Shown in pieces: positions 1 through 10,844 of a stretch of 64,000 bases of DNA. Position 1 is the first letter of the stretch, and the number at the start of each line of letters is the position of its first letter. Position numbers and translations under genes: made by a program. The DNA is taken from positions 1,798,001 through 1,862,000 of the forward strand of contig NZ_CP109487.1 in the NCBI RefSeq assembly GCF_036227605.1. Direction: 5' to 3'. Source of the DNA: Streptomyces sp. NBC_01439 (lineage in GTDB: Bacteria; Actinomycetota; Actinomycetes; Streptomycetales; Streptomycetaceae). The notes below the pieces were generated by a model. It had not been told where the DNA came from. It was given only the letters and a program-made list of their open reading frames with translations, and ran no database searches.

Positions 1-84
1 TCGGCCGATCCGGGCGAGCGTAGGCGAGCCGGTCCGCCGCCCGCCAACACGTTTTCGCCCCGACTCCCCCGGTCCCGGAGGGGG

Positions 85-531
85 CTAGCCGAGCAGGGCG
101 TACACCGTGGAGGCCGTGGCCGCGGGGTCCTCGGAGCCCTCCGGGGTCAGGGTGATGTCGGCGAAGGCCATCCGCTTGCCGAGCTTGGTCACCCGTACGT
201 GGATCAGTACGTCGGCCCCGACCACCGGCCGCTGGAAGCTCGTGGACTGCTGAACGGTGGTCATCGGCCCGTAGGCGCCGCGGGCGGCGGAGATCGCGAT
301 GACGGTGGCCGTGTCGGCGGCCGCCATCATGGCCTGGCCGGAAAGGCCGCCGCCGTCCCGGGCCAACTCGTCCGACCAGGGCAGGCGCAGCACGGCGTGC
401 CGCTCGCCGGTCTCCTGGACGCTCAGCCCCAGGGCGAGCACCCAAGGGGCGAAGTTGTCGGTAAGGATCTTGTCTGCGTCTGCCGGTGAGATCGTCACCG
501 GGAGATTGTGGCGGTCCGGCCGGACCGCCAC
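85..531 (-). CDS. PaaI-type hotdog thioesterase
   Basis: Encodes 148 residues with the look of a single-hotdog acyl-CoA thioesterase of the PaaI family. The active-site helix region reads GGGLSGQAMMAAADTATVIA, followed by TTVQQSTSFQRPVVGADVLIHVRVTKLGKRMAFADI, typical of the family's core strands. It probably hydrolyses acyl- or aryl-CoA thioesters in the cytoplasm; the substrate cannot be read. It lies 13 bp downstream of the dienoyl-CoA reductase on the same strand, which fits a fatty-acid or aromatic CoA context. The GTG at 531 has a GAAAGG-type ribosome site five bases upstream and was kept as start. A GTG at 498 is the alternative, which would leave the nearby palindrome outside the coding region. 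Confidence 0.8.
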   Translation of the reverse strand: MAVRPDRHNLPVTISPADADKILTDNFAPWVLALGLSVQETGERHAVLRLPWSDELARDGGGLSGQAMMAAADTATVIAISAARGAYGPMTTVQQSTSFQRPVVGADVLIHVRVTKLGKRMAFADITLTPEGSEDPAATASTVYALLG

Positions 532-535
532 AATC
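504..535. other. 32-bp perfect palindrome over the thioesterase start codon
   Basis: Bases 504-519 (beginning GATTGTGGCGG) are exactly mirrored by 520-535. The predicted 16-bp helix has almost no loop as DNA and a short loop as RNA. It covers the GTG start at 531 and ends 9 bp before the stop of the upstream reductase gene. It could hide the thioesterase start, terminate the reductase transcript, or be a protein-binding site. Only the symmetry is seen; the role is inferred. Confidence 0.7.
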
Positions 536-544
536 CCCTTTCGG

Positions 545-2632
<2,088 letters not shown>

Positions 2633-2777
2633 CTAAGTGCATAACCAGGTGACCGCATCTCGCCCCGTCTCCCCCGGGCCCACTGGGTCCGCCGTCCCGA
2701 AGCTGTGGCACAGTTCACGCCGGCGGCGCGGGCGGGGGCGCGCCCGGCGGGCGGCCGGGGTCGGTAGCGTCGGCCGG

Positions 2778-4139
2778 ATGATCGAACACCACTCCCTGAC
2801 CGTGAACGGCCTCCCGCTGGAGTACGAGGTGTCGGGCCCGGCGAACGGCGACCCGCTGGTGCTGCTGCCCGATCAGGGCGACTGGGCGGTGCTCCGCGCC
2901 GAGCTCGCGCGCACCCGCCGGGTGTACCTCCCGTACGCGTGCCGCAACGCCGAGCCGGCGGGGTCGTACCCGTGGCCGTACTGGGGAGCCGACGTACTCC
3001 TGGGCTTCCTGGACGCCCTTGACCTCGACCGGGTGGACCTCGCCGGCCGCGCGGGGGGCGGGGTGGCGGCCTACCAGGCCGCGGCGGCCCGGCCCGGGCG
3101 GGTGGCCCGGCTGGTCCTGGAGGAGGTTCCGGCTCCGCGCGAGGACTGGCAGGTGAGACCCGACCACGTCGAAATCGACTGGTCCGAATGGTCTGACCGG
3201 GAGCAGTGGGGGAGCTCTCTGCCCGAGCCCGACGAACTGGACGAGTTCGGGCGGATCACCGCACGGACCCTGATACTCGCGGGTGGCCCCACGAGCCCGT
3301 ACGCACAGGACCGCATCGCGGAAATGTCCCGCCGGATCCCCGACGCGCGGCTGACCACGATCCCCGTGGGACACCTCGTCCACGCGGCCGCCCCGCAGGA
3401 ATTCGTCCGGGCGGTCGTGGACTTCCTCGACGAACTGCCCGACGGCGAGTCGGCCCGGCTCTGGCTGGCCGAGCGGGGCGTGGTCCGGACCGGCGAGCAC
3501 ACCTGGACGGACGGCGGGACCGGGGAGGGCCGGCTCACCTCGAACGAGGTCGCCCACTGGTGGTCCGCGGCTGCCCTCGGGGACGACTCCCTCGACGTCG
3601 AGCACCGGCTGCGGCTCGGCTTCGGTCTGGTGGACCTCCTCGACGAGCACCGGGTGACGGTCGAGATCGCCTCCGCCGCCCGGGGCATCGCGGATCCGGA
3701 CACGGCCCGCGTGCTCTGGAACGGCTACCGCAGCCGACTGGGCGCCCCGGCTGCCTGCGCGGCGATCACCCGCTCCCTGCGCGCCGACTGGTTCGAGGAC
3801 CGCGACACCGTGGAGACGGCCTTCACCGAGGTCCTCGGCAAGGACGTCACACAGCTGCAGAAGGACGCCCCGGAAGCCGTGCTGCGCCGTGCCCGGCGGG
3901 TGCTGGAATCCTCCGGACGCGTGCCCTGGCAGGTCAAGGAACTGGCCTACCGGGCCGCGGCCCGGGTCACGGCCCTGCACGAGGCCGTCTTCCGGGGCAT
4001 CCTGCACAGCCACCGCGACGGGCACGGCGGCCTCGACCGCGCCCGGGCGCGCACCGTCCTCGACAAGCTGGAACTCCCGGCTGACACGGCGCACCTGGCC
4101 GAGCTGCGGACCGCGCTGGGGAGCGGGCCCCGGCCCTGA
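2778..4139 (+). CDS. Alpha/beta-hydrolase-fold protein with unknown C-terminal domain
   Basis: Encodes 453 residues. Residues 1 to about 225 have an alpha/beta-hydrolase fold (LVLLPDQGDWAVL, RVYLPYACRNAEPAGSYPW, TLILAGGPTSPYAQDR, VGHLVHAAAPQEFVRAVVDFL). The nucleophile elbow reads GRAGGG where active enzymes have GHSxGG, so the catalytic serine is replaced by alanine; the late histidine remains. The remaining roughly 225 residues are helical, acidic and not recognised. The protein may bind a ligand or regulate rather than hydrolyse. The start is the ATG at 2778: a TAGCGT -10-like box lies at 2764-2769 and no ribosome site is visible, as in leaderless Streptomyces genes. It is divergent from the reductase and converges on the mannosidase operon. 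Confidence 0.65.
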   Translation: MIEHHSLTVNGLPLEYEVSGPANGDPLVLLPDQGDWAVLRAELARTRRVYLPYACRNAEPAGSYPWPYWGADVLLGFLDALDLDRVDLAGRAGGGVAAYQAAAARPGRVARLVLEEVPAPREDWQVRPDHVEIDWSEWSDREQWGSSLPEPDELDEFGRITARTLILAGGPTSPYAQDRIAEMSRRIPDARLTTIPVGHLVHAAAPQEFVRAVVDFLDELPDGESARLWLAERGVVRTGEHTWTDGGTGEGRLTSNEVAHWWSAAALGDDSLDVEHRLRLGFGLVDLLDEHRVTVEIASAARGIADPDTARVLWNGYRSRLGAPAACAAITRSLRADWFEDRDTVETAFTEVLGKDVTQLQKDAPEAVLRRARRVLESSGRVPWQVKELAYRAAARVTALHEAVFRGILHSHRDGHGGLDRARARTVLDKLELPADTAHLAELRTALGSGPRP

Positions 4140-4153
4140 CGGCCGGGCCGGGG
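4123..4153. terminator. Bidirectional hairpin terminator
   Basis: A 13-bp perfect stem (4123-4135 pairs with 4141-4153) with loop CTGAC spans the hydrolase stop codon. It lies 16 bp before the end of the convergent mannosidase gene. It is GC-only, as usual for this genus, and has no T tract. Confidence 0.7.
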
Positions 4154-4169
4154 CCCGCCCGGGCGGTGA

Positions 4170-7100
4170 TCAGGGGCGGTGCAGGCGGACCGTGACGATC
4201 TGGAACGGGCGCAGGGTGAGCGGGATCCGGCGCTCGGGGGTGGGGACGCCCACCGCCACGCCCGCGAGCGGGCGTTCGAGCAGGTCGCTCTCCACCGCGT
4301 CCGTGATCGGGAAGCCCGCCGTGAGGGTGGCCCGGGCGCGGCCGCCGCGGGACTCGTAGAGGCGGACGATCACGTCACCGCTGCGGTCCTCGGCCAGCTT
4401 GACCGCCTCGACCACCACCGCGTCCTCGTCGACGGTGAGCAGCGGGGCGACCGGGCCCGCGCCGCGGACCACCCGCTCGGGCAGGTTCAGCGCGTGGCCC
4501 TCGCGGACCGCGTCCCCGATCCCGGCGCCGGGCGCGATCGAGAAGCGCAGGGTGTGGGAGCCCTGGTCGGTCTCCGGGTCCGGGTAGCGCGGGGCGCGCA
4601 GCAGGGAGAGCCGGACCGTGGTGGTCTGGCCCCCGTCGGCCCGTACCTCCCGGGTCACGTCGTGCCCGTACGTGGAGTCGTTGAGCAGCGCCACCCCCCA
4701 GCCGGGCTCCTCCGCGTGGATCCAGCGGTGGGCGCAGATCTCGAACTTGGCCGCCTCCCACGAGGTGTTGGTGTGGGTGGCCCGGTACACGTGTCCGAAC
4801 TGGGTCTCGGAAGCGGTCCGGTCGGCCTTCACGTCCAGCGGGAAGGCGGCCTTGAGGAACTTCTCCGTCTCGTGCCAGTCCACCTCCGTGACGATGTCGA
4901 CCGCCTTGGCCCCGGCCCGCAGGGTGATCTGCTGGACCGCCCCCGACCGGCCGAAGGAGCGGGTCACGCGCACGGTCGCCGACCGCGGGCCGCTTCCGGT
5001 GACCTCCAGCCGGTCCAGCTCCACGAGATCGATGACCCGGTTGCGGTAGAACGCGTCGATGTCCCAGGCGTCCCACATGTTCGGGAAGTCGGGGTGGATC
5101 TGGAGCAGGTTCGCCGCGGCACCCGGGGCGACCGTCTCCCGGCGCGCCTCCAGGTCGTAGACGGAGACGATCAGGCCGCGGCCGTCGATCTCCACCAGCA
5201 GCCGGCCGTTGGCCAGGATGTGCCCGCCGCCGTGCCGCTCCTCCACCGTGACCGGCTCCCCCGCCCCGGCCGGACGGCCGGCCCCGCCGGCCGGAACGCC
5301 GCGGCGGGCGTGCGGGGCGCAGTTGAAGACGAGCTCCTCGGTGCCCTGACCCGCCAGCGCCTGCTGCGCGGCGAGGGTGATCGCCCGGAGCTCCTCGCGC
5401 ACCGCCGCGTACGTCTCGCGCGCCTCGCGGTGCACCCAGGCGATGGACGAGCCCGGCAGGATGTCGTGGAACTGGTGGAGCAACACCGTCTTCCAGATCC
5501 GCTCCAGGTCCTCGTACGGGTACGCGTACCCCGCGACCCGCACCGCGGCCGTAGCCGCCCACAGCTCGGCCTCGCGCAACAGGGACTCGCTGCGCCGGTT
5601 GCCCTGCTTGGTCTTGGCCTGGGAGGTGTAGGTGCCGCGGTGCAGCTCCAGGTAGAGCTCACCGGCCCAGACGGGCGCGTCCGCGTACTCGGCACGGGCC
5701 TTCTCGAAGAAGGCGTCCGGGCGCTCGATCCGGACCTTCGGGGAGCCTTCGAGGTCCCGCTGGCGGCGGGCTCGGGCGAGGTGTTCGCGGGTGGGGCCGC
5801 CTCCGCCGTCGCCCCAGCCGAAGGGGACGAGCGAGCGCGAACCGTGCCCCTTCTCGCGGTAGTTGCGGGCGGCGTGGGCCAGTTGGGCGCCGCCGAGGTC
5901 GCTGTTGTAGGTGTCGACGGGCGGGAAGTGGGTGAAGACGCGGGTGCCGTCGATGCCCTCCCACCAGAAGGTGTGGTGCGGGAACCGGTTGACCTGTGAC
6001 CAGGAGATCTTCTGGGTCAGGAACCAGGTGGAGCCGGAGAGCTTGACGATCTGCGGCATCGCGGCGGTGTAGCCGAAGGAGTCGGGGAGCCAGACGTTGT
6101 GCGTCTCGATGCCGAACTCGTCGAGGAAGAACTTCTTGCCGTAGAGGAACTGGCGGGCCATGGCCTCGCCGCCGACCATGTTGGTGTCGGACTCCACCCA
6201 CATGCCGCCGACCGGTACGAACTGCCCGTCCGCGATCTTCTTCTTGACCCGTTCGAAGAGCTCGGGCCGGTAGGTCTTGATCCAGTCGAGCTGCTGCGCC
6301 TGCGACATCGCGAACACGAACTCGGGGTGCTGGTCCATCAGGTTGACCATGTTGGAGGCCGTGCGCGCGACCTTGCGGACCGTCTCGCGCAGCGGCCACA
6401 GCCATGCGGAGTCGATGTGGGCGTGGCCGACCGCGCTGATCCGGTGCGCGGAGCCGTTGGCGGGGGCGGCCAGCACCCTGGCCAGACACCCGCGGGCGGC
6501 GGCCGCCGTACCGGGTACGTCGTCGAGGTCGAGGGCGTCCAGGGCCGCGCCGAGTGCCCTCAGGATCTCGTGCCGGCGGGCGTCCGCGGTGTCGAGCTGG
6601 ATCATCAGGTCGTAGAGCACCTCCAGGTCCTGGACCAGTTCCCAGACCTCCGTCTCGAAGACGGTGAGCGCCATCCGGGCGAGCCGGTACAGGGGCTGGT
6701 CGCCGCTGGTCGGCAGGTCGCCCTCGTACGTGGCCGCGTGGTCGACCAGGACCGGGTTGGAGGCGGCCTCGACGTACCACTCGACCTGTTCGCCGCCCTC
6801 GGCCCGCTCGGCCACGCGCACCCAGTCGTTGTACGGATTGAGGGCCTTGACCTCGCCGCCGTCGGCCCGGTGGACCAGGCCCTCGCACTGGAACCCGGGC
6901 ATCATCCGGTCGAAACCGAGGTCGAGGACGGCTTCCACGGTGCGGCCGGCCCAGTCGGCGGGGACCGTACCGGTGACCCTGAACCAGGTGGTGCCCCAGG
7001 CCGGACCCCACGGGTCGCCGATCGCGCAGGGCTCGTAGTGCGCCGCGAGTCCTGCGGCGACGGGGACGGGCTCGCCGGGGGCCTCCCACCGCTCGACGGT

Positions 7101-7193
7101 CAGCGGGACCGCGCGGGAGCGGACGGCGGGCTTGACGCGCTCCTCGAGGACCCGGCGGAGGCGGTGTTCGGTGATGCTGCGGTCGTCATGCAT
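4170..7193 (-). CDS. GH38 alpha-mannosidase
   Basis: Encodes 1007 residues with full-length GH38 alpha-mannosidase architecture: an N-terminal sugar-binding region, the catalytic barrel and C-terminal beta domains. The zinc and catalytic motifs are visible as GHAHIDSAWLWPLRET and LPDSFGYTAAMPQI, the latter carrying the expected nucleophile aspartate. There is no signal peptide, so it acts in the cytoplasm, removing terminal alpha-mannose. It is the last gene of a leftward run after a binding protein and two permeases, so it probably cleaves the mannoside that the transporter imports. The 85-bp gap from the permease contains short CGGGT repeats. Family assignment is firm; exact linkage specificity cannot be read. 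Confidence 0.92.
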   Translation of the reverse strand: MHDDRSITEHRLRRVLEERVKPAVRSRAVPLTVERWEAPGEPVPVAAGLAAHYEPCAIGDPWGPAWGTTWFRVTGTVPADWAGRTVEAVLDLGFDRMMPGFQCEGLVHRADGGEVKALNPYNDWVRVAERAEGGEQVEWYVEAASNPVLVDHAATYEGDLPTSGDQPLYRLARMALTVFETEVWELVQDLEVLYDLMIQLDTADARRHEILRALGAALDALDLDDVPGTAAAARGCLARVLAAPANGSAHRISAVGHAHIDSAWLWPLRETVRKVARTASNMVNLMDQHPEFVFAMSQAQQLDWIKTYRPELFERVKKKIADGQFVPVGGMWVESDTNMVGGEAMARQFLYGKKFFLDEFGIETHNVWLPDSFGYTAAMPQIVKLSGSTWFLTQKISWSQVNRFPHHTFWWEGIDGTRVFTHFPPVDTYNSDLGGAQLAHAARNYREKGHGSRSLVPFGWGDGGGGPTREHLARARRQRDLEGSPKVRIERPDAFFEKARAEYADAPVWAGELYLELHRGTYTSQAKTKQGNRRSESLLREAELWAATAAVRVAGYAYPYEDLERIWKTVLLHQFHDILPGSSIAWVHREARETYAAVREELRAITLAAQQALAGQGTEELVFNCAPHARRGVPAGGAGRPAGAGEPVTVEERHGGGHILANGRLLVEIDGRGLIVSVYDLEARRETVAPGAAANLLQIHPDFPNMWDAWDIDAFYRNRVIDLVELDRLEVTGSGPRSATVRVTRSFGRSGAVQQITLRAGAKAVDIVTEVDWHETEKFLKAAFPLDVKADRTASETQFGHVYRATHTNTSWEAAKFEICAHRWIHAEEPGWGVALLNDSTYGHDVTREVRADGGQTTTVRLSLLRAPRYPDPETDQGSHTLRFSIAPGAGIGDAVREGHALNLPERVVRGAGPVAPLLTVDEDAVVVEAVKLAEDRSGDVIVRLYESRGGRARATLTAGFPITDAVESDLLERPLAGVAVGVPTPERRIPLTLRPFQIVTVRLHRP

Positions 7194-7278
7194 GACTGCT
7201 GCTCCAGGGAGGGTGGTCGGTACGGACGGCGGGCGGGCTCGGGTCGTGACGGATCGGGTCGGGTCGGGTCGTGAAGGC

Positions 7279-8157
7279 TCAGGTCTTGACGGCTCCCTCG
7301 CCCACGCCCTTGAAGAAGAAACGCTGGAGGGCGAAGAAGAGCAGCATCATCGGGACCAGCGCGGCCATCGCACCGGCGGCGACGAGCCGCTGGTCGTTGA
7401 CGGTGGTGGCGCCCGCCAGGGTCTTCAGGCCGAGCTGGAGGGTGTAGTGGTCGCTGTTCGTGAGGACCAGCAGGGGCCACAGGAAGTCGTCCCAGGCGCC
7501 CATGAAGCTGGTGATGCAGACGACGGCGAGGGCGCCCTTGGCTGCGGGGAGGAAGACCCGGGTGAAACGGGTCCATTCACCCGCCCCGTCCAGGACCGCG
7601 GCCTCCTCGACCTCCCGGGGCACGGCGAGGAAGGCCGCCCGCATGATCATGACGTTGAGCACGGAGACCGCCCCGGGCAGCCAGACGCCCACGAGGGTGT
7701 CAACCAGGCCCATCTCGCGGACGGTGAGGAACATCGAGATCATCACGGACTCGAAGGGGAACATCAGGGTCGCCACCAGCACGGTGAAGACCACCTGCCG
7801 GCCCTTCCAACCGGCCCGGGAGAGGGCGTAGCCGCCCATCGCCGCGAAGAGCATGTTCGAGGTGATCGCGAGGGCGGCGACCGTGAGGGTGTTGCCGACG
7901 TACTGGAGCAGCGGGAAGGACTCGGCGACCCGGACGTAGTTGTCGAGGGTGGGGCGCGCGGGCAGCACGCCGTCGTACACGTTCTCGGTGCGGCCGCGGA
8001 TCGAGGTCAGGAACTGCCAGACGATCGGGCCCAGCATCACCACGAGCACCATCAGCAGCGTGGCGTACCTCCCGGCCAGGCCGATCCGGCGGCGCCTGCG
8101 GGCGGCGGCCGTGCGCCGGGACGGCTGCCCGCTCCCGGAGGAGGGCGGTCTGCTCAT
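7279..8157 (-). CDS. Sugar ABC transporter permease (MalG type)
   Basis: Encodes 292 residues of the inner-membrane permease family of carbohydrate ABC importers. Hydrophobic segments occur throughout (YATLLMVLVVMLGPIVW, VFTVLVATLMFPFESVMISMF, AMAALVPMMLLFFALQ). The EAA loop that contacts the ATPase reads VEEAAVLDGAGEWTRFTRVFLP. The ATG at 8157 overlaps the stop of the preceding permease in an ATGA four-base overlap, showing translational coupling. No ATPase gene is present; in Streptomyces many sugar importers share the MsiK ATPase encoded elsewhere, which is the likely partner. Confidence 0.9.
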   Translation of the reverse strand: MSRPPSSGSGQPSRRTAAARRRRRIGLAGRYATLLMVLVVMLGPIVWQFLTSIRGRTENVYDGVLPARPTLDNYVRVAESFPLLQYVGNTLTVAALAITSNMLFAAMGGYALSRAGWKGRQVVFTVLVATLMFPFESVMISMFLTVREMGLVDTLVGVWLPGAVSVLNVMIMRAAFLAVPREVEEAAVLDGAGEWTRFTRVFLPAAKGALAVVCITSFMGAWDDFLWPLLVLTNSDHYTLQLGLKTLAGATTVNDQRLVAAGAMAALVPMMLLFFALQRFFFKGVGEGAVKT

Positions 8158-9140
8158 CGCTCGTCCCCCTTCGACAGGCGACGTCCCAGCAGGCTGAAGC
8201 CCAGGGTCAGGAGGAACAGCAGGATGGAGATGGCGCAGGCGTAGCCGGTCTCGCCGGAGAAGCCGAGGCCGACCTGCCGGATCAGGAAGGGCAGGGTGCG
8301 GGCGCCGCCGCCGGGGCCGCCGCTCTCGCCGCCGAGTATGTAGATCTCGGTGAACACGCGCAGCGCCGAGATGGCGGAGAGGGTGCCGACCAACAGCATC
8401 ATCGGCTTCACCTGGGGCACGGTGATGCTGAAGAAGCGGCGGACGGGGCCGGCGCCGTCGATCGCGGCGGCCTCGTGGAGGGTGGCGGAGACGTTCCCGA
8501 GGGCCGCCAGGTAGAAGACCATGTAGTAGCCGAGGCCCTTCCACACGGTCACGATCATCGCGGAGACCAGCAGCATCGAGGAGTCCGTCAGGAACGGGAC
8601 CGGCTCGGAGACGAGGTGCAACCGCTGGAAGACGGTGTTGACGAGACCGTCGCTGCGCAGCACCCACTGCCAGATCAGCCCGACGACCACGGCGGAGGCG
8701 ATCACCGGGGTGTAGAAGGCGGAGCGGAAGAAGCCGATGCCGGGGACCTTCGCCCGGACGAGGACCGCGAGGGCCAACGGCAGGAGGACCAGGCAGGGGA
8801 CGACGACCACGAGGTACAGCACGCTGTTGCCGGTCGCGACCCAGAAGTCGGGGTCGGCCAGGGCGCGCCGGTAGTTGTCGAGGCCGACGAAGCTGCCGCC
8901 GCGCAGGATCTGGGCGTCGGTGAGGGAGAGGACGACGGTGTTGGCGAACGGCCAGAGGCTGAACAGCGCCACCATCGCAAGGCCCGGTGCGAGGAACAGG
9001 TAGGGGGTCCACCCACTGCGGTGGGGCAGTCCGGTCTCGGTCTCCATGGCCCGCAGGGCCTTCCTGCGGTTCGCCGCCGCGCGACGCCCTTCGAGTGCCG
9101 TACCGCCGCCGCGCGGCTGGCCCGCGGCGCCGCCGGTCAC
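8154..9140 (-). CDS. Sugar ABC transporter permease (MalF type)
   Basis: Encodes 328 residues if translation starts at the GTG at 9140, which overlaps the binding-protein stop in a GTGA coupling arrangement. The ATG at 9047 (297 residues) is the alternative. Membrane segments include YLFLAPGLAMVALFSLWPF and PCLVLLPLALAVLV, and the EAA loop reads LHEAAAIDGAGPVRRFFSITVPQ. It pairs with the MalG-type permease to form the channel of an importer. The region before residue 32 is basic and poorly structured, as is common for these permeases in actinomycetes. Confidence 0.88.
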   Translation of the reverse strand: MTGGAAGQPRGGGTALEGRRAAANRRKALRAMETETGLPHRSGWTPYLFLAPGLAMVALFSLWPFANTVVLSLTDAQILRGGSFVGLDNYRRALADPDFWVATGNSVLYLVVVVPCLVLLPLALAVLVRAKVPGIGFFRSAFYTPVIASAVVVGLIWQWVLRSDGLVNTVFQRLHLVSEPVPFLTDSSMLLVSAMIVTVWKGLGYYMVFYLAALGNVSATLHEAAAIDGAGPVRRFFSITVPQVKPMMLLVGTLSAISALRVFTEIYILGGESGGPGGGARTLPFLIRQVGLGFSGETGYACAISILLFLLTLGFSLLGRRLSKGDER

Positions 9141-10471
9141 TTCGCGGCCGCAGCGGCGAGGAGCTCGTTCGCCGCTTCCTGCGCCTTCTGCACGGCGGTC
9201 CGGGGGGCCTGTTCGCCCTTGATCGCCTTCTGCACCTCGCGCACGACGGCGTCGCCGACCTGATTGGTCCACTGGACGGGGGTGTTGGCGTCGAGCGCGG
9301 CGCTCTTCAGCTGCTCGGCGCCGACCGCGCGGGCGAGGGTCTCCGCGTCCTTGCCGTCGCCCTTGTCGGAGAAGAACGGGTCGGCGAGTCCCCGGGCGTT
9401 GGACGGGTAGATGGTGGCCTTCCTGGAGAACTCCACCTGGTTGGGGCCGTTGGTGACCCACTTGGCGAACTCGGCCGCCGCGTCCACGTGCTTGGTGTCC
9501 TTCCTGATGCCGAGCGACTGGGCGTAGATGCCGATGTGACCGAGCGTGCCGGTGACGGCCCCGGCGACCTGGGTCTTGGCGTAGATCTGCGGGGCGTTCT
9601 GCTTGATGTCCTTGACGAAGCCCGGGGATCCCGGGCCGAAGACGAGCTTGCCGCCGCCGTAGAGCTGGTTGATGTCGGCCGACGTGAGGAGGGACTCCTT
9701 GGGCATGGCACCCTTGGCGTAGAGGTCCTTCATCCGCTCCACCCACCGGACGGCCTGGTCCGTGTCGAAGGTGAAGCGGTCCCGCTTCTCGCTGAGGATC
9801 GGGACGCCCATCTTCTGCCAGTCCCCGGGCAGTCGGCCCTTCGGGTCGGCCATGAAGGCCGAGTACCGGCCGCCGGACGAGGCCGCGATCCGCTCGGCGT
9901 AGTCGAAGAACTGCTCCACACCGGTCGGAGGCGCGGCCGGATCCAGACCGGCCTTCTCGAAGAGCTCTCTGTTGTAAGTGAGGATCTCCGGGGTGACGTA
10001 CCAGGGGTAGGCGTACACGCTGTCGCCCCTGCCGGGCAGCTTGAACTGCTCCCAGGCTCCCGGCACGTACTCCTTCGCCGACGCGCCGTCGAGGGCTGCC
10101 ACGTCGGCGAGCATGCCCCGGTCACCGAGGAGCTGGAAGGAGTCGGTGGAGAGGTTGACCACGTCGGGGAGGGCTCCGGCCTGGGCGTCGGCGACGAGCT
10201 TCTCGTTGTAGCCGTCGCCGGGGACGTCCTCCCACGTGACCTTGACGTCGGGGTAGCGCTTTTCGAAGGCGTCGATGACCCCCTGGACGTAGGACGTGAA
10301 GGTGGGCTTCAGCTGGAGGGTCCGGAAGGTGATCTCACCGGCCACCCGGCCCGTCCGCTGCGCCTCCTTCGCGTCGGCGGCCCCGCCGTTCAGGCCGCAC
10401 GCGGCGGTGGAGAGGAGGGTCCCCGTCGCTAACAGGGCGACAGCGATACGGGTCGGGTTCGAACGGGTCAT
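9137..10471 (-). CDS. Sugar-binding lipoprotein of ABC importer
   Basis: Encodes 444 residues of the family 1 extracellular solute-binding proteins. The signal peptide ends in the lipobox LSTAAC, so the mature protein is tethered to the membrane by a lipid at Cys25. Family features follow (VIDAFEKRYPDVKVTWEDVPGDGYNEKLVADAQAG split by family-typical spacing, and AAEFAKWVTNGPNQVEFSRK). It captures the sugar for the two permeases. It is the first gene of the leftward operon, and its upstream region carries LacI-type operator-like sites. The linked GH38 enzyme suggests an alpha-mannoside ligand, which is inference from context. Confidence 0.9.
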   Translation of the reverse strand: MTRSNPTRIAVALLATGTLLSTAACGLNGGAADAKEAQRTGRVAGEITFRTLQLKPTFTSYVQGVIDAFEKRYPDVKVTWEDVPGDGYNEKLVADAQAGALPDVVNLSTDSFQLLGDRGMLADVAALDGASAKEYVPGAWEQFKLPGRGDSVYAYPWYVTPEILTYNRELFEKAGLDPAAPPTGVEQFFDYAERIAASSGGRYSAFMADPKGRLPGDWQKMGVPILSEKRDRFTFDTDQAVRWVERMKDLYAKGAMPKESLLTSADINQLYGGGKLVFGPGSPGFVKDIKQNAPQIYAKTQVAGAVTGTLGHIGIYAQSLGIRKDTKHVDAAAEFAKWVTNGPNQVEFSRKATIYPSNARGLADPFFSDKGDGKDAETLARAVGAEQLKSAALDANTPVQWTNQVGDAVVREVQKAIKGEQAPRTAVQKAQEAANELLAAAAAK

Positions 10472-10649
10472 CGTCGCCGCCTTCGTAGAAGTCCGGCCTC
10501 ATCGCCGGAGGCGGTGCCCACGGTCGTCCGAAAGCAAGACCTCGTCAATGAGGCAGGAGGACGGCTGGCCGGTGACGCATTGGTGCCGAATGGCGCGGCC
10601 GGTCCCGACTGGTCCACAGGGCCTCGATCACCACCCTTTCGAACTGGAC

Positions 10650-10661
10650 TGATGCGCTTTA
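10650..10661. promoter_or_regulatory. LacI-type operator-like site, proximal
   Basis: The sequence TGATGCGCTTTA resembles the centre-CG palindromes bound by LacI/CcpA-family sugar regulators. It lies about 180 bp upstream of the binding-protein start. The surrounding gene-free interval 10472-10844 holds this site, the two distal sites and, at its right edge, the promoter of the tRNA-like unit. Nothing else was recognised there. Confidence 0.4.
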
Positions 10662-10756
10662 GTTCGAAGGCGGCCCAGGATGGAATCGGTTCAACGACGA
10701 AGCTGCTCACGCGTCACAACTTGACCTCTTATCGATGGTTCCTGGAAGGCTTTCAC

Positions 10757-10792
10757 TAATGCGCTTTACCCGTATGCCGCGAAACCGCTTTA
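10757..10792. promoter_or_regulatory. Pair of LacI-type operator-like sites, distal
   Basis: TAATGCGCTTTA at 10757-10768 is a near-perfect palindrome, and AAACCGCTTTAG follows at about 10782. Together with the site at 10650 they share the core xGCxCTTTA. They could serve the sugar operon to the left or the tRNA-like unit to the right. No LacI-family gene is present in the window. Confidence 0.4.
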
Positions 10793-10804
10793 GCCGACCC
10801 GGGG

Positions 10805-10834
10805 TTGTGCGAGCGTCGGGCCCGCGCCTAGATT
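10805..10834 (+). promoter_or_regulatory. Predicted promoter of the tRNA-like unit
   Basis: TTGTGC at 10805-10810 and TAGATT at 10829-10834 are separated by 18 bp, a good housekeeping-sigma arrangement. The expected transcription start is near 10841, only about four bases before the cloverleaf. The tRNA-like fold would therefore form the very 5' end of the transcript. Confidence 0.5.
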
Positions 10835-10844
10835 TCACCTCGAA

